A stretch of 64,000 nucleotides of DNA from Mesorhizobium sp. J8 (GCF_016591715.1 NZ_AP024109.1:558001-622000); one strand, 5' to 3'. Shown: positions 18,170-28,440, counted from the first letter of the stretch. The notes: a model not told the origin generated them from the sequence alone. Made by a program: numbers and translations.

Positions 18170-18370
18170 ACGCTGCGTCTCCCGGTCGAACAGAAACTGG
18201 CGCGCGACGAGAAGGTGACGATGGCGATGCTCGAGTCCGGCTCCCAGACGAAATCGAATTTCAACCGGGAGTTCCGCGGCGTCACGGAGCTGAGCCCTGC
18301 TGCCTGGCGCGAGCGGTCTCGATCAGAACCGCTCGCGGTAGTCGCGCGGGTTGGTGCCGAGGACGCGTAG
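18170..18370 (+). pseudogene. Remnant of an AraC-family regulator C-terminal domain
   Basis: The frame running through 18251 encodes KSNFNREFRGVTELSPAAWR, the diagnostic second helix-turn-helix and C-terminal motif of AraC/XylS regulators (usual form SNFNRxFRRxxGxxPxxYR). It continues to a stop at 18368-18370. Upstream in the same frame only a weakly matching stretch (RDEKVTMAMLESGSQT) remains, and no start codon or DNA-binding domain of normal length is present. The fragment lies between the SDR and the glxA-type gene, overlapping the end of the latter on the opposite strand. It is probably a decayed gene left by deletion. Confidence 0.6.
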
Positions 18371-19270
18371 AAAGCCGCGCCGCATCGTTTCCTCGGAGCC
18401 GAAGCCGCAGCGCCGGGCCGTTTGGCTGACCGTCTGCCCCCGCTCCAGCATCCGCCGCGCCGCCTCGATGCGGATCTCCTCGACAGCACGCGCGGGCGTT
18501 CGCCCGGTCGCCTCCTGATAGCGCCGCGAAAAACTGCGCCGGCTCATATTGGCGCGGTCAGCCAGTTGCTCCAGCGAAAGGTCGGCGCTCAGATTGTCCA
18601 GGATCCAGCCATGCAGTTTGTCGAAGCGCTCGTCGCCTTGCTGCAGCTTGAGGGTCTGGCTGAACTGCGCCTGGCCGCCGGGACGCTTCAGGAAGACGAC
18701 CAGCTCGCGCGCCACCGCGAGCGCCGTGCGCCGGCCGAGGTCGGCCTCGACGAAGGAGAGCGCCAGGTCGATGCCCGCCGTCACGCCGGCCGAGGTCCAG
18801 ACATTGCCGTCGCGGATGAAGATCGGGTCGGGTTCCAGCCTTACCGCCGGAAAACGCTTGGCGAACTCCGCGCAGCGGCCCCAGTGGGTAACCGCGCGCC
18901 GGCCGTCGAGCAGGCCGGCCTCGGCCAGCAGCATGGCGCCGCTGCAGACGGAGGCCGTTCGCGTCGCATCGCGCGAGCGGCCGACGATCCATTCCACCAG
19001 CTCGGCATCCTCGCAGGCCGCGTTGACGCCCCAGCCGCCGGGTACGATCACCGTGTCGATCTCGCTGCCATGCGCCGGCAGCGCTGCTGCCTCCAGCACC
19101 AAGCCGGACGATGTCCTGATCCGCGGCGAAGCGGCGACGAGGACGACCTCATAGGCGGGCCCTTCGCCGGCCTGCGTCCTGAAATCGTTGGCGCTGGCGA
19201 AAACCTGGAGCGGTCCGCTGACATCGAGGAGCTGGATGTCGGGATAGGCGAGGATTTCGATGCGGCGCAT
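18323..19270 (-). CDS. GlxA-type transcriptional regulator (DJ-1/PfpI domain plus AraC HTH)
   Basis: A 315-residue protein. Residues 1-185 form a DJ-1/PfpI-like domain with the nucleophile-elbow region SVCSGAMLLAEAGLLDG. The C-terminal 100 residues carry two AraC-type helix-turn-helices (LEQLADRANMSRRSFSRRYQE and VSQTARRCGFGSEETMRRGF) and end GTNPRDYRERF. The start ATG at 19270 (MRRIEIL) fits the family better than an extension to 19351. Such regulators are often divergent from the gene they control, here the DJ-1/PfpI enzyme starting 103 nt away. Confidence 0.9.
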   Translation of the reverse strand: MRRIEILAYPDIQLLDVSGPLQVFASANDFRTQAGEGPAYEVVLVAASPRIRTSSGLVLEAAALPAHGSEIDTVIVPGGWGVNAACEDAELVEWIVGRSRDATRTASVCSGAMLLAEAGLLDGRRAVTHWGRCAEFAKRFPAVRLEPDPIFIRDGNVWTSAGVTAGIDLALSFVEADLGRRTALAVARELVVFLKRPGGQAQFSQTLKLQQGDERFDKLHGWILDNLSADLSLEQLADRANMSRRSFSRRYQEATGRTPARAVEEIRIEAARRMLERGQTVSQTARRCGFGSEETMRRGFLRVLGTNPRDYRERF

Positions 19271-19372
19271 GGGTTTGGCCTGAAACGAGGGATGATTGGC
19301 GATCTGGCCAAAGCATGATGCCGTAGATTGCCCGAAGTCAACCTGCCCCAAGTCAAACCCTGGAGATTTCCT

Positions 19373-20080
19373 ATGAGCCTTCGTTTCGGCATTCTCGTTT
19401 TCCCCAACGTCCAGCAGCTCGATCTCACCGGGCCTTACGAGGTCATGGCGACGGTCAAGGGCACGGAGGTGGAGCTGATCTGGAAGGATCGCAATCCGGT
19501 GATGTCATCGACGCGTCTGTCGCTTACGCCGACGGCGACATTCGACGATTGTCCGCCGCTCGACGTGCTGTGCATTCCAGGCGGTGGCGGCGTCAACGTG
19601 CTGCTCGAGGACAAGGCGGTTCTCGATTTCGTCTGCGAGCGCGCCGGGCAGGCGCGCTACATAACCTCGGTGTGCAGCGGCGCGCTGGTGCTCGGCGCGG
19701 CCGGATTGCTCAAGGGTAAGCGCGCCACCACCCATTGGTATGCGCATGATTTCCTTGAAGAGTTCGGCGCGATTCCCGTTGATGCGCGGATCGTCGAGGA
19801 CGGCAAGCTGATCACCGCCGGTGGCGTCACCTCCGGCGTCGATTTCGGCCTGGCGCTCGTCGCCAGGCTGCTCGGCCAGGCTGAAGCGGAAGTCGTGCAG
19901 CTCTCGCTCGAATATGCGCCGGCGCCTCCCTTCCGCTCCGGCACGCCCGCCGAGGCTTCGCCGGCCGTGCTGGCGGAGGCCAAGCAGCGGCTTTCGGGTT
20001 CGAGGCGGGTCCGTGAGGAAATGTTCGCGCGCTGGCGCCGGGAGCGTGCGGCGGCCATGCCGACGCGCATCCGCCCCTGA
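19373..20080 (+). CDS. DJ-1/PfpI family protein, isonitrile-hydratase-like
   Basis: A 235-residue protein of the DJ-1/PfpI superfamily. It shows the conserved acidic residue in LDLTGPYEV (about residue 16), PGGGGVNVLL, and the nucleophile Cys in VCSGALVLGAAGLL (about residue 103) followed by ATTHW. These match isonitrile hydratase (InhA)-like proteins, which convert isonitriles to N-formamides, though many relatives have other or unknown roles. The ATG at 19373 has TGGAG 8 nt upstream. It is divergent from a GlxA-type regulator of the same fold, its probable controller. Confidence 0.82.
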   Translation: MSLRFGILVFPNVQQLDLTGPYEVMATVKGTEVELIWKDRNPVMSSTRLSLTPTATFDDCPPLDVLCIPGGGGVNVLLEDKAVLDFVCERAGQARYITSVCSGALVLGAAGLLKGKRATTHWYAHDFLEEFGAIPVDARIVEDGKLITAGGVTSGVDFGLALVARLLGQAEAEVVQLSLEYAPAPPFRSGTPAEASPAVLAEAKQRLSGSRRVREEMFARWRRERAAAMPTRIRP

Positions 20081-20165
20081 AATGCCAGGGCTGGATGGCG
20101 CATATCCGCGCTGTCCGGCCTAGCCCATTTCGACTGTTGACTCATCTTTCCGCTTGTGCAGAAAT

Positions 20166-20176
20166 TGGTTGGACCA
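20166..20176. promoter_or_regulatory. Candidate FadR-type operator TGGTnnnACCA
   Basis: TGGTTGGACCA, a TGGT-3nt-ACCA inverted repeat, lies 22 nt before the putative gntR start. It matches the general FadR-subfamily operator shape. A further AACCA follows at 20180-20184. Autoregulation of the gntR-PLP-ABC operon by the encoded GntR protein is the likely meaning. Confidence 0.5.
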
Positions 20177-20198
20177 TTGAACCACTTTAGGCTCAGGC

Positions 20199-20930
20199 TT
20201 GACCGATTTCTTGCCCCCCATCCAGACCACGGCCCGCGATGACGCGGTGCTGAAGGCATTGGCGGGCTTCGTGCGGCAGGAGGCTCTGGGTCCGGGCGAA
20301 AAGCTGCCGACCGAGCGCATCCTGGCCGAACGCCTCAAGGTCAGCCGCAACACGGTGCGCGAGGCCCTGACTCGCTGGGAGGGGCTCGGCCTCGTCGAAC
20401 GGCGGCAGGGCTCGGGCACCTATCTCAAGGCCGCCGTCTCCCCCGACATGCTGCACATGCCGCTGACGCTCGCCGGCGGCAACGACTTCGCCGGCCTGAT
20501 GGCGACGCTGGAGATCCGCCGCGCGCTGGAGGCCGAGGCAGCCGCCCTTTGCGCTATTCGCGCCGGCAAGGCCGAGCTCGCCGAGATCGAGCGCAAGCTC
20601 GACCTCATGGAGGAGGCCTTCCAGACTCGCGCCGGCATGTCCTCGGAGGAGGATTGGGAATTCCACCAGGCGGTCTTCCGCGCTTCCGGCAACCCGCTCT
20701 TCGAGCAGATCATCGCCGCCATGTACGAGATGTTCCACCGTTTCTGGGAGCATCCGCTCGGCGTGCGGGATTTCGGCCATGCAAGCTTTCCCTATCACCG
20801 CACCATCTTCGAGCGCATCGCCGCGCGCGACCCCGAAGGCGCCCGCGCCGAAGCGCTGAAGCTGATCGCCACCGTCGAGGACGATCTTAAGCGCGGCGCC
20901 GCCAACCTCAAACTTTCGGACCGCAGATGA
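20199..20930 (+). CDS. GntR-family regulator, FadR subfamily
   Basis: A 243-residue protein with a winged helix at about residues 15-80 (LGPGEKLPTERILAERLKVSRNTVREALTRWE, then RRQGSGTYL) and an FCD ligand-binding domain carrying the metal-site His residues in WEFHQAVFRASGNPLFEQ and SFPYHRTIFERI. The start is read as TTG at 20199 because the first residues fit. The ribosome site is weak, so the true start is uncertain by a few codons. The stop overlaps the ATG of the PLP enzyme (ATGA), so the regulator is co-transcribed with the genes it likely controls. Confidence 0.85.
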   Translation: MTDFLPPIQTTARDDAVLKALAGFVRQEALGPGEKLPTERILAERLKVSRNTVREALTRWEGLGLVERRQGSGTYLKAAVSPDMLHMPLTLAGGNDFAGLMATLEIRRALEAEAAALCAIRAGKAELAEIERKLDLMEEAFQTRAGMSSEEDWEFHQAVFRASGNPLFEQIIAAMYEMFHRFWEHPLGVRDFGHASFPYHRTIFERIAARDPEGARAEALKLIATVEDDLKRGAANLKLSDRR

Positions 20931-22129
20931 ACGAGCAGCCCAACACCTTCGACCCGGCTTCCCTGGCCAGCGACTATCTCGGCGAGGCGGCGACGCTGCT
21001 GGCGCATGACGATCCGTTCCCGGGCGGCGCGGTAGTTCCGCCGATCTACCAGACCTCGCTGTTCACCTTCGCCAATTACGCCGACATGGCCGACACCTTC
21101 GCCGGCAGGAGGAAGCAGCCGATCTACTCGCGCGGCGACAATCCGACGGTGATGGAGTTCGAGGCGCGCGTCGCGGCGCTCGAGGGCGCGGAAGCCGCGC
21201 GCGGCTTCTCCAGCGGCATGGCGGCGATCAGCGCCACGGTGCTCGCCTTCGTCGGCGCCGGCGAGCGCATGGTCGCCGTGCGCAATTGCTATGGCGATGC
21301 CTACCGGCTGTTCGAGCGCCTGTTTCCGCGCCTTCACATCAAGGTCGACTATGTCGACGGCTCCGATCCCGACGCGGTTGCCGCGGCGCTTCCCGGCGCC
21401 AAGCTGCTCTACCTCGAAAGCCCGACCTCGATGATGTTCGAGCTGCAGGACCTGGAGCACCTGACGCGGCTGGCCAAGGAGCAGGGCATTGTCACCACCA
21501 TCGACAATTCCTGGGCGACGCCCGTCTTCCAGAAGCCGATCTCGCATGGCGTCGACCTGGTGCTGCATTCGGCTTCGAAGTATCTGAGCGGCCATAGCGA
21601 CACCGTCGCCGGCGTGGTGGCAGGCTCGGCCGCCCACATCAAGCATATCAACGAGCAGACCTATTCCCAGCTTGGCGGCAAGCTATCGCCCTTCGAAGGC
21701 TGGCTTTTGCTGCGTGGCCTGCGGACGCTGCCGCTGCGCCTGCCGCATCACATGAAGAGCGGGCTCATCCTTGCCGAGCGGCTGAAGGCGCATGGCAAGG
21801 TCGAGCGCGTCAACCACCCCGCCTATTCCAACCATCCCGGCAAGAAGACATTGGCCGGCTATGCCGGCCTGTTCTCCTTCGAGGTCACCGAGGATGTCGA
21901 CATCCCGGCTTTTGTCGACGCGCTGAAATATTTCCGCATCGGCGTCAGCTGGGGCGGCCATGAAAGCCTGGTCGTGCCGGCAAAGGCCTCGCTCGAGCAG
22001 ACGCCGGGCATCAATTCGATGGCGCGCTTCGGCGTCAGCCCCCGAACCATCCGCTTCAATGTCGGATTGGAAAATGTCGAGGACCTCTGGGCCGACATAG
22101 CCCAGGCCTTCGACAAGTCAAAAAAATAA
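20927..22129 (+). CDS. PLP-dependent trans-sulfuration-type enzyme (cystathionine gamma-lyase/synthase family)
   Basis: A 400-residue Cys/Met-metabolism PLP enzyme. YSRGDNPTVMEFE near residue 66, SSGMAAISATVLAF, TIDNSWATPVFQKPISHGVD and the PLP-lysine motif HSASKYLSGHSDTVAG near residue 210 identify the fold. Members catalyse beta- or gamma-elimination or replacement on cysteine, homocysteine or methionine derivatives. It is coupled by ATGA to the gntR gene and followed by a sugar-type importer. That is unusual and suggests a thioglycoside or amino-acid-conjugate substrate, but this is speculation. Confidence 0.85.
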   Translation: MNEQPNTFDPASLASDYLGEAATLLAHDDPFPGGAVVPPIYQTSLFTFANYADMADTFAGRRKQPIYSRGDNPTVMEFEARVAALEGAEAARGFSSGMAAISATVLAFVGAGERMVAVRNCYGDAYRLFERLFPRLHIKVDYVDGSDPDAVAAALPGAKLLYLESPTSMMFELQDLEHLTRLAKEQGIVTTIDNSWATPVFQKPISHGVDLVLHSASKYLSGHSDTVAGVVAGSAAHIKHINEQTYSQLGGKLSPFEGWLLLRGLRTLPLRLPHHMKSGLILAERLKAHGKVERVNHPAYSNHPGKKTLAGYAGLFSFEVTEDVDIPAFVDALKYFRIGVSWGGHESLVVPAKASLEQTPGINSMARFGVSPRTIRFNVGLENVEDLWADIAQAFDKSKK

Positions 22130-22154
22130 CGGATCGAAAATGGGAGTCCTGAAG

Positions 22155-23432
22155 ATGAAAAGACTGACCTTCATGCTTGCCGCCGTCGCCGGCCTGGCGA
22201 TCTCCGCCAGCGGTGCGTTGGCCGACACCACCATCAAGCTGGTCGAGGTCATCACCAGCCCGCCGCGCACCGAATTCCTGAAAAAGCAGATCGCCGAATT
22301 CGAGAGCGCCAATCCGGGGATCAAGGTAGAGGTGGTGTCGCTGCCTTGGGGGCAGGCCTTCGAAAAATTCCTCACCATGGTGCAGGCCGGCGACACGCCC
22401 GACGTGGTTGAAATGCCGGAGCGCTGGATGGGCCTCTACGCCAATAACGGCCAGCTCGAGGATCTCGGCCCCTACATGGCCAAGTGGCCCGACGCCAAGA
22501 CGCTCGGCGACCGTGCCAAGCAGTTCGGCTCGACCGTGAACAACACGCAGTTCATGATCCCTTACGGTTATTATGTGAACGCGCTGTTCTGGAACAAGAA
22601 GCTGTTCAAGGAAGCCGGCCTCGATCGTCCGCCGGAAAACCTCGACGAGTTCGTCGCCTTCTCCAAGAAGATCTCGGCCATCCCCGGCAAATACGGCTAC
22701 TGCCTGCGCGGCGGCCCGGGCGCCTTCAACGGCATGCACATGTTCATGAATATTGCCGACGGCAAGGGCGGCTATTTCACCGACGACGGCGTCTCGACCA
22801 TCAATGACGAAGGCTCGGTCAAGGGCCTGCAGATGCTGGCCGACATGTACAAGAACGGCCTGGCGCCGAAGGACGCGGTGAGCTGGGGCTTCAACGAAAC
22901 GGTGACCGGCTTCTATTCCGGCACCTGCGCCATGCTCAACCAGGACCCCGACGCGTTGCTCGGCATCGCCGACAAGATGAGCGCCGACGACTTCGCCGTC
23001 GCGCCGCTTCCGGTTGGCCCGGGCGGCAAGTCCTATCCGACTCTGGGCTATGCCGGCTGGGCGATGTTCGCCAACTCCCAGCACAAGGACGAAGCCTGGA
23101 AGCTGATGGCCACGCTTCTGTCGCCCAAGGACAATCTGGAATGGGCCAAGGAAGTCGGCGTCATCCCGATCCACAATGGCGCCGACCAGGACGCGCATTT
23201 CAAGACCGAGCAGTTCAAGGGATGGTTCACCGAGCTGAGCGACAGCTCCAAATATGAAATGGTGACGCCGCCGACGCATCTGGAAAACCTCGGCAACTTC
23301 GTCGACCAGGTGGCCATCAAGAACTTCCAGGAAGTGCTGCTCGGCCAGAAGCCGGCCAAGGAAGTGGCCAACGAATGGGCCAAGTTCCTGACCAAGGAAC
23401 AGCAGGACTGGCTGGCGAAGAATAAGAAGTAA
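22155..23432 (+). CDS. Sugar ABC transporter, periplasmic solute-binding protein (family 1)
   Basis: A 425-residue binding protein with a Sec signal peptide (MKRLTFMLAAVAGLAISASG, cleavage near ALA|DT) and a family-1 solute-binding fold (NPGIKVEVVSLPWGQAFEKF, PDVVEMPERWMGLY, NALFWNKKLFKEAGLD). The ATG at 22155 is chosen because GGGAG lies about 8 nt upstream. An ATG at 22140 is a possible alternative. It is the capture subunit of the importer formed with the three genes after the repeat region. The ligand is unknown. Confidence 0.9.
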   Translation: MKRLTFMLAAVAGLAISASGALADTTIKLVEVITSPPRTEFLKKQIAEFESANPGIKVEVVSLPWGQAFEKFLTMVQAGDTPDVVEMPERWMGLYANNGQLEDLGPYMAKWPDAKTLGDRAKQFGSTVNNTQFMIPYGYYVNALFWNKKLFKEAGLDRPPENLDEFVAFSKKISAIPGKYGYCLRGGPGAFNGMHMFMNIADGKGGYFTDDGVSTINDEGSVKGLQMLADMYKNGLAPKDAVSWGFNETVTGFYSGTCAMLNQDPDALLGIADKMSADDFAVAPLPVGPGGKSYPTLGYAGWAMFANSQHKDEAWKLMATLLSPKDNLEWAKEVGVIPIHNGADQDAHFKTEQFKGWFTELSDSSKYEMVTPPTHLENLGNFVDQVAIKNFQEVLLGQKPAKEVANEWAKFLTKEQQDWLAKNKK

Positions 23433-23445
23433 GCGCAGGCCTCTT

Positions 23446-23657
23446 CCTTCTCCCCGTTTACGGGGAGAAGGTGGTCCGAAGGACCGGATGAGGGGCAGCG
23501 CCAGACCTTCGTAAGTTCGCGCCTCTTTTTCCTTCTCCCCGTTCTACGGGGAGAAGTTGTCACGAAGTGACGGATGAGGGGCAGCGCTGAGTTCTGAAAA
23601 GCTGGCGCCGCCCCTCATCTGCCTGCCGGCATCTTCTCCCCGTAAACGGGGAGAAGG
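23446..23657. repeat. Three RIME-type palindromic intergenic repeats
   Basis: Two direct copies (23446-23500 and 23531-23586) share CCTTCTCCCCGT...ACGGGGAGAAG followed by a small second hairpin and GGATGAGGGGCAGCG. A third, inverted copy covers 23608-23657 (GCCCCTCAT...CTTCTCCCCGTAAACGGGG). This is the architecture of the rhizobial intergenic mosaic element family. They fill the 269-nt gap between the binding protein and first permease genes, where they can fold in the mRNA and probably lower downstream expression or protect the upstream message. Confidence 0.85.
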
Positions 23658-23701
23658 GCGCCGTCGCCAACGCCGGCTCCAACCATAATCGCGAGCACCG
23701 T

Positions 23702-24625
23702 ATGACCTACGCAGTGTCCGAAATCCGATCCGCCGCGCTGCCGCGCAAACGGCGGCTGAGCAAGGCCGCGATAGAGCCGTGGCTCTATCTTTCGCCGGCT
23801 ATCGTGCTTTTGGTCCTGGTGCTGCTGGTGCCGCTGATCATCGGCATCAGCTACTCGTTCCGCAAATTCTCGGCCTTCAAGTCGCAATATGTCGGCCTCG
23901 CGCAATACCAGGCGATGCTTTCCGACCAGGTGCTTGGGCAGGCGCTGATCAACACGCTGTGGTGGACGGTCGCCAGCCTGTTCTTCCAGTTCTTCCTCGG
24001 ACTGGGCCTGGCGCTGCTGCTCGACAAGCCGTTCTATGGCCGCAAGGTCGTGCAGGCCGTGGTGTTCCTGCCCTGGGCGGTGCCGTCCTTCCTCTCCGGC
24101 CTCACCTGGGCCTGGCTGTTCAACCCGATCATCGGGCCGCTGCCGCACTGGCTCTTCGCGCTCGGCTTGAAGGCCGAGCCGACCAACGTGCTCTCCGATC
24201 CGGCCACAGCCATGTGGGGGCCGATCGTCGCCAACATCTGGTTCGGCATCCCCTTCTTCGCCATCACGCTGCTCGCGGCGCTGAAGTCGATCCCCTCCGA
24301 ACTGCATGAGGCTGCGGCCATCGACGGCGCCTCGCCCTGGCAGCGCTTCACCAAGGTGACGCTGCCGTTTCTCGCGCCGACCATCGTCATCACCGTCATG
24401 CTGCGCACCATCTGGATCGCCACCTTCGCCGATCTGATCTTCGTCATGACCGAGGGCGGCCCGGCGGGCTCGACCAGCACCGTGCCGGTCTACATCTATG
24501 TCAGCGCCTTCAAATCGCTCGACAAGGGCTATGCCTCGGCGGTCGCGGTGCTGCTTCTGGTGCTGCTCATCGTCTATGCGATCGGGCTGATCGCCATCCG
24601 TCGCACGCTGGTGAGGCACGTCTGA
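23702..24625 (+). CDS. Sugar ABC transporter permease (MalF type)
   Basis: A 307-residue membrane protein with six predicted spans, the first at about residues 32-50 (LSPAIVLLVLVLLVPLIIGI). The EAA loop reads EAAAIDGASPWQRFTKVTLPFLAP. A basic N-terminal tail (LPRKRRLSK) precedes the first span, giving the usual inside orientation. Its stop overlaps the next permease start (TGATG). It forms half of the channel for the importer whose binding protein is encoded upstream. Confidence 0.9.
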   Translation: MTYAVSEIRSAALPRKRRLSKAAIEPWLYLSPAIVLLVLVLLVPLIIGISYSFRKFSAFKSQYVGLAQYQAMLSDQVLGQALINTLWWTVASLFFQFFLGLGLALLLDKPFYGRKVVQAVVFLPWAVPSFLSGLTWAWLFNPIIGPLPHWLFALGLKAEPTNVLSDPATAMWGPIVANIWFGIPFFAITLLAALKSIPSELHEAAAIDGASPWQRFTKVTLPFLAPTIVITVMLRTIWIATFADLIFVMTEGGPAGSTSTVPVYIYVSAFKSLDKGYASAVAVLLLVLLIVYAIGLIAIRRTLVRHV

Positions 24626-25473
24626 TGATCGCCGGCCGCTCCACCTCTTCGCGCATTTTCGGCGGCATCGGGCTCTACGCGGCGATCGCGGCTTACGTGA
24701 TCTTCGCTCTGTTCCCGATCTTCTGGACGTTGAAGATCTCGGTGACGCCCGAGCGCCTGCTCTATTCGGAAGGCATCACCTTCTGGCCGTCGGAAACGAC
24801 GCTGAAGAACTTCGCGACCGTGCTCGAGGCGTCCGACTTTCCGCGTTATTTCCTGAACAGCGTCATCGTCTCGGTGTCGACGGCCGCGTTCGTCACCGTC
24901 ATCGCGACGCTCGCCGGCTACGCCATGTCGCGCTTCACCTTCCGCGGCAAGGCGACGCTGGCGATCCTGCTGCTGCTCACCCAGACCTTCCCGCTGGTCA
25001 TGGTCATCCCGCCGATCTACCGCATCATGGGCGATCTGGGCCTCACCAACAGCCTGATCGGACTGATCATCATCTACACCGCCTTCAACACCGCCTTCGC
25101 CACCTTCCTCATGCAGTCCTTCTTCGACGGCATCCCGAAGGACCTGGAAGAGGCGGCGATGATCGACGGCTGCACCCGCGCCCAGGCGATGCGCCGGGTG
25201 ATCGTGCCGCTGACCTTGCCCGGCATGGGCGCGACGCTCGGCTTCGTCTTCACCGCCGCCTGGAGCGAATTGCTGTTCGCGTTGATGCTGATCTCCAGCG
25301 ACGAGCAGAAGACCTTCGCCGTCGGCCTGCTCACCTTCATCGGCAAGTTCGCCGTCGACTGGGGGCAGATGATGGCGGCCTCCATCCTGGCGCTGATCCC
25401 GGTCTGCGTCTTCTTCGCCTTCCTGCAACGTTATCTCGTCACCGGCCTCACCGCCGGCGCGGTCAAAGGATAA
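24625..25473 (+). CDS. Sugar ABC transporter permease (MalG type)
   Basis: A 282-residue membrane protein with six spans, an EAA loop EEAAMIDGCTRAQAMRRVIVP and the MalG-type C terminus GLTAGAVKG. The start ATG at 24625 overlaps the upstream permease stop, indicating coupled translation and equal stoichiometry. It lies 3 nt before the ATPase gene. No feature indicates the transported sugar. Confidence 0.9.
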   Translation: MIAGRSTSSRIFGGIGLYAAIAAYVIFALFPIFWTLKISVTPERLLYSEGITFWPSETTLKNFATVLEASDFPRYFLNSVIVSVSTAAFVTVIATLAGYAMSRFTFRGKATLAILLLLTQTFPLVMVIPPIYRIMGDLGLTNSLIGLIIIYTAFNTAFATFLMQSFFDGIPKDLEEAAMIDGCTRAQAMRRVIVPLTLPGMGATLGFVFTAAWSELLFALMLISSDEQKTFAVGLLTFIGKFAVDWGQMMAASILALIPVCVFFAFLQRYLVTGLTAGAVKG

Positions 25474-25476
25474 AAG

Positions 25477-26543
<1,067 letters not shown>

Positions 26544-26544
<1 letters not shown>

Positions 26545-26642
26545 AGCACTTCACCGTCTCACGGAAACGGTGAAGTGCTCTATCTCCTTGTTTTACGCAA
26601 TTCCTGGCAGAAAACCGCTCACAATTTTCCTGGAATTGCTCT
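26544..26642. repeat. Palindromic intergenic repeats (two families) between convergent genes
   Basis: GAGCACTTCACCGT / ACGGTGAAGTGCTC (26544-26580) forms a 14-bp stem. It is followed at 26584-26642 by a reverse-oriented copy of the 62-bp element found twice at 37049-37172 (shared words GGAATTGCGTAAAA, GTGAGCGGTTTTC and GAGCAATTCCAGGAAAA). The pair sits between the convergent ATPase genes and could act as a two-way terminator. Both are dispersed rhizobial-type repeats. Confidence 0.8.
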
Positions 26643-28440
26643 AGCTGGCCAGCAGTGCGTCCGTTCGCCAGCAGGCGATCAGATGGCCGTCGCCCACATC
26701 CGTGCCAGCCGGTTCCGCTTCCCGGCAACTGGCCAAGGCAAGAGGACAACGATCGGCGAACGCGCACCCGCGATGCGCTGTCTCTGCGGCCACTTGGACC
26801 GAAACTGCCGGCGCCTCGTCCGAAGACGCCGCCAAAAGCTGCTTCGTATAGGGGTGGTTGGGGCCGCGGAAGACCTGTTCCGAAGTGCCGGTCTCGACCA
26901 GGCGGCCGCGATAGAGCACGCCGATCCTGTCGGCCATGTAGCGCACGACCCTGAGGTCGTGGCTGATGAACAGATAGGTCGTGTCCCTGTCGCGCTGAAG
27001 GTCGTTGAGCAGGTTGAGCACCGTCGCCTGAACCGAGACATCGAGCGCCGAGGTCGGTTCGTCCAGCACCACTACTTTCGGCGCGCCGGCGAAGGCGCGC
27101 GCGATCGCCGCCCTCTGCCGCTGACCGCCGGACAATGAGCGCGGTTTCTGCTCGGCGGTCGTGCCGGCCAGTCGGACGGAGCGGAGAAGCTCGGCGACGC
27201 GGTTCCTTGCATCGCTGCGGCCAAGCCCGGCAAGCCGCCGCAGCGGCCGGCTGATGATCCGCCCGATCCGGTGGCGCGGATTGAGCGTGCGGTCGGGCGA
27301 CTGAAAGACCATCTGCACGTCGCGCCGTTCGCCTGGCGCCCGCTTTTCGGCGCGCGGCGCGACCGTCTTGCCGAACAGCTCGACCGATCCTTCGCTCGGC
27401 GTCTGCAGCCCGGTGACGATCCGCGCCAGCGTCGATTTGCCGGAGCCGGATTCGCCGATCAAGCCGAAGGTCTCGCCTTGGCCGATGCTGAGGTCGATAT
27501 TGTGCAGGACCGCCTGATCACCGAAGGAATGGCTGATGCCCTTGCCAGCGATGGCGATCTGCCTGTCTCTTTGATCAGGAGCAGCGATCGCCCCGGGGCG
27601 ATCGCGAACGGTCGCGCCGGTCTCGGCCAGCCGCCCGTCGCGCTTGGTGAAATTGAGCGCCGGGATCGAGGCGATCAGCGCCTTGGTATAGGTATGGGCC
27701 GGGTTCTCGAACACGTCCTCAGCCCCGCCACTTTCCACCACGGCACCCGACTGCATCACCGCGACGCGGTCGCAGGAACGGCGGATCAGGTTGATGTCGT
27801 GGCTGATCAACAGGATGCTGGTCTTGTGCTCGCGGCGCAGGTCGTCGAGGATGGCGATCACCTCCGACTGCACGCTGGCGTCGAGCGCCGTGGTCGGCTC
27901 GTCCAGCACCAGCAGCGCCGGGTCGAGCGCGATGGCGATAGCGATGTTGGCGCGCTGCTGCATGCCGCCGGACAATTCATGCGGATAGAGATCGAGCACC
28001 CGCTCCGGATTGGCGACCCGTACACGCTTCAGCAATTCGACCGAGCGCGAGCGCGCCTCCTCGTGGCGCACCGAACGATGGCGCATGATCGTCTCACTGA
28101 TCTGCCTTCCGATCGTCATGGCGGGGCTGAGCGCAGCGCCCGGATGCTGGTAAACGGCAGCAATACGATCGCCCCGCAGGCCGCGCAACTCTTCGCCGGA
28201 AAGGTCGCGGATTTCCCGGCCCTGGAACTCGATCGCCGAAGCCGCCAGACGCGCATTGCCCGGCAGGTAGCGCAGGATCGCCATGGCCACCGAGCTCTTG
28301 CCCGAACCGGATTCGCCGACCAGTCCCAACGCCTCGCCCTGGCCTATTGCGAGCGACACGCCGTCGACGGCGGATTGCCATCCTCTTTTCCCGCCATAGG
28401 CGATGGAAAGTTTCTCCACATTCAGTACCGAAGGGGACAT
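26641..28440 (-). CDS. Dipeptide/opine-type ABC transporter ATPase, DppD-DppF fusion
   Basis: A 599-residue protein with two complete ABC domains. The first has GESGSGKSSVAM, signature LSGGMQQRANIA and DEPTTALDASVQ. The second has GESGSGKSTLAR, LSGGQRQRAAIA and DEPTSALDVSVQ, followed by the oligopeptide-type C-terminal Cys region GCAFADRCPLALASC. The start ATG at 28440 (MSPSVLNVEKL) follows GAGGT by 5 nt. A longer frame to 28485 lacks a ribosome site. It is divergent from the monooxygenase operon that encodes the matching binding protein and permeases, so it is their power subunit. Confidence 0.9.
   Translation of the reverse strand: MSPSVLNVEKLSIAYGGKRGWQSAVDGVSLAIGQGEALGLVGESGSGKSSVAMAILRYLPGNARLAASAIEFQGREIRDLSGEELRGLRGDRIAAVYQHPGAALSPAMTIGRQISETIMRHRSVRHEEARSRSVELLKRVRVANPERVLDLYPHELSGGMQQRANIAIAIALDPALLVLDEPTTALDASVQSEVIAILDDLRREHKTSILLISHDINLIRRSCDRVAVMQSGAVVESGGAEDVFENPAHTYTKALIASIPALNFTKRDGRLAETGATVRDRPGAIAAPDQRDRQIAIAGKGISHSFGDQAVLHNIDLSIGQGETFGLIGESGSGKSTLARIVTGLQTPSEGSVELFGKTVAPRAEKRAPGERRDVQMVFQSPDRTLNPRHRIGRIISRPLRRLAGLGRSDARNRVAELLRSVRLAGTTAEQKPRSLSGGQRQRAAIARAFAGAPKVVVLDEPTSALDVSVQATVLNLLNDLQRDRDTTYLFISHDLRVVRYMADRIGVLYRGRLVETGTSEQVFRGPNHPYTKQLLAASSDEAPAVSVQVAAETAHRGCAFADRCPLALASCREAEPAGTDVGDGHLIACWRTDALLAS

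Noticed and set aside
23446..23657. Repeated blocks considered as a CRISPR array
   Set aside because: Only three copies, in mixed orientation and with internal palindromes, no regular spacers. They match RIME-type elements.
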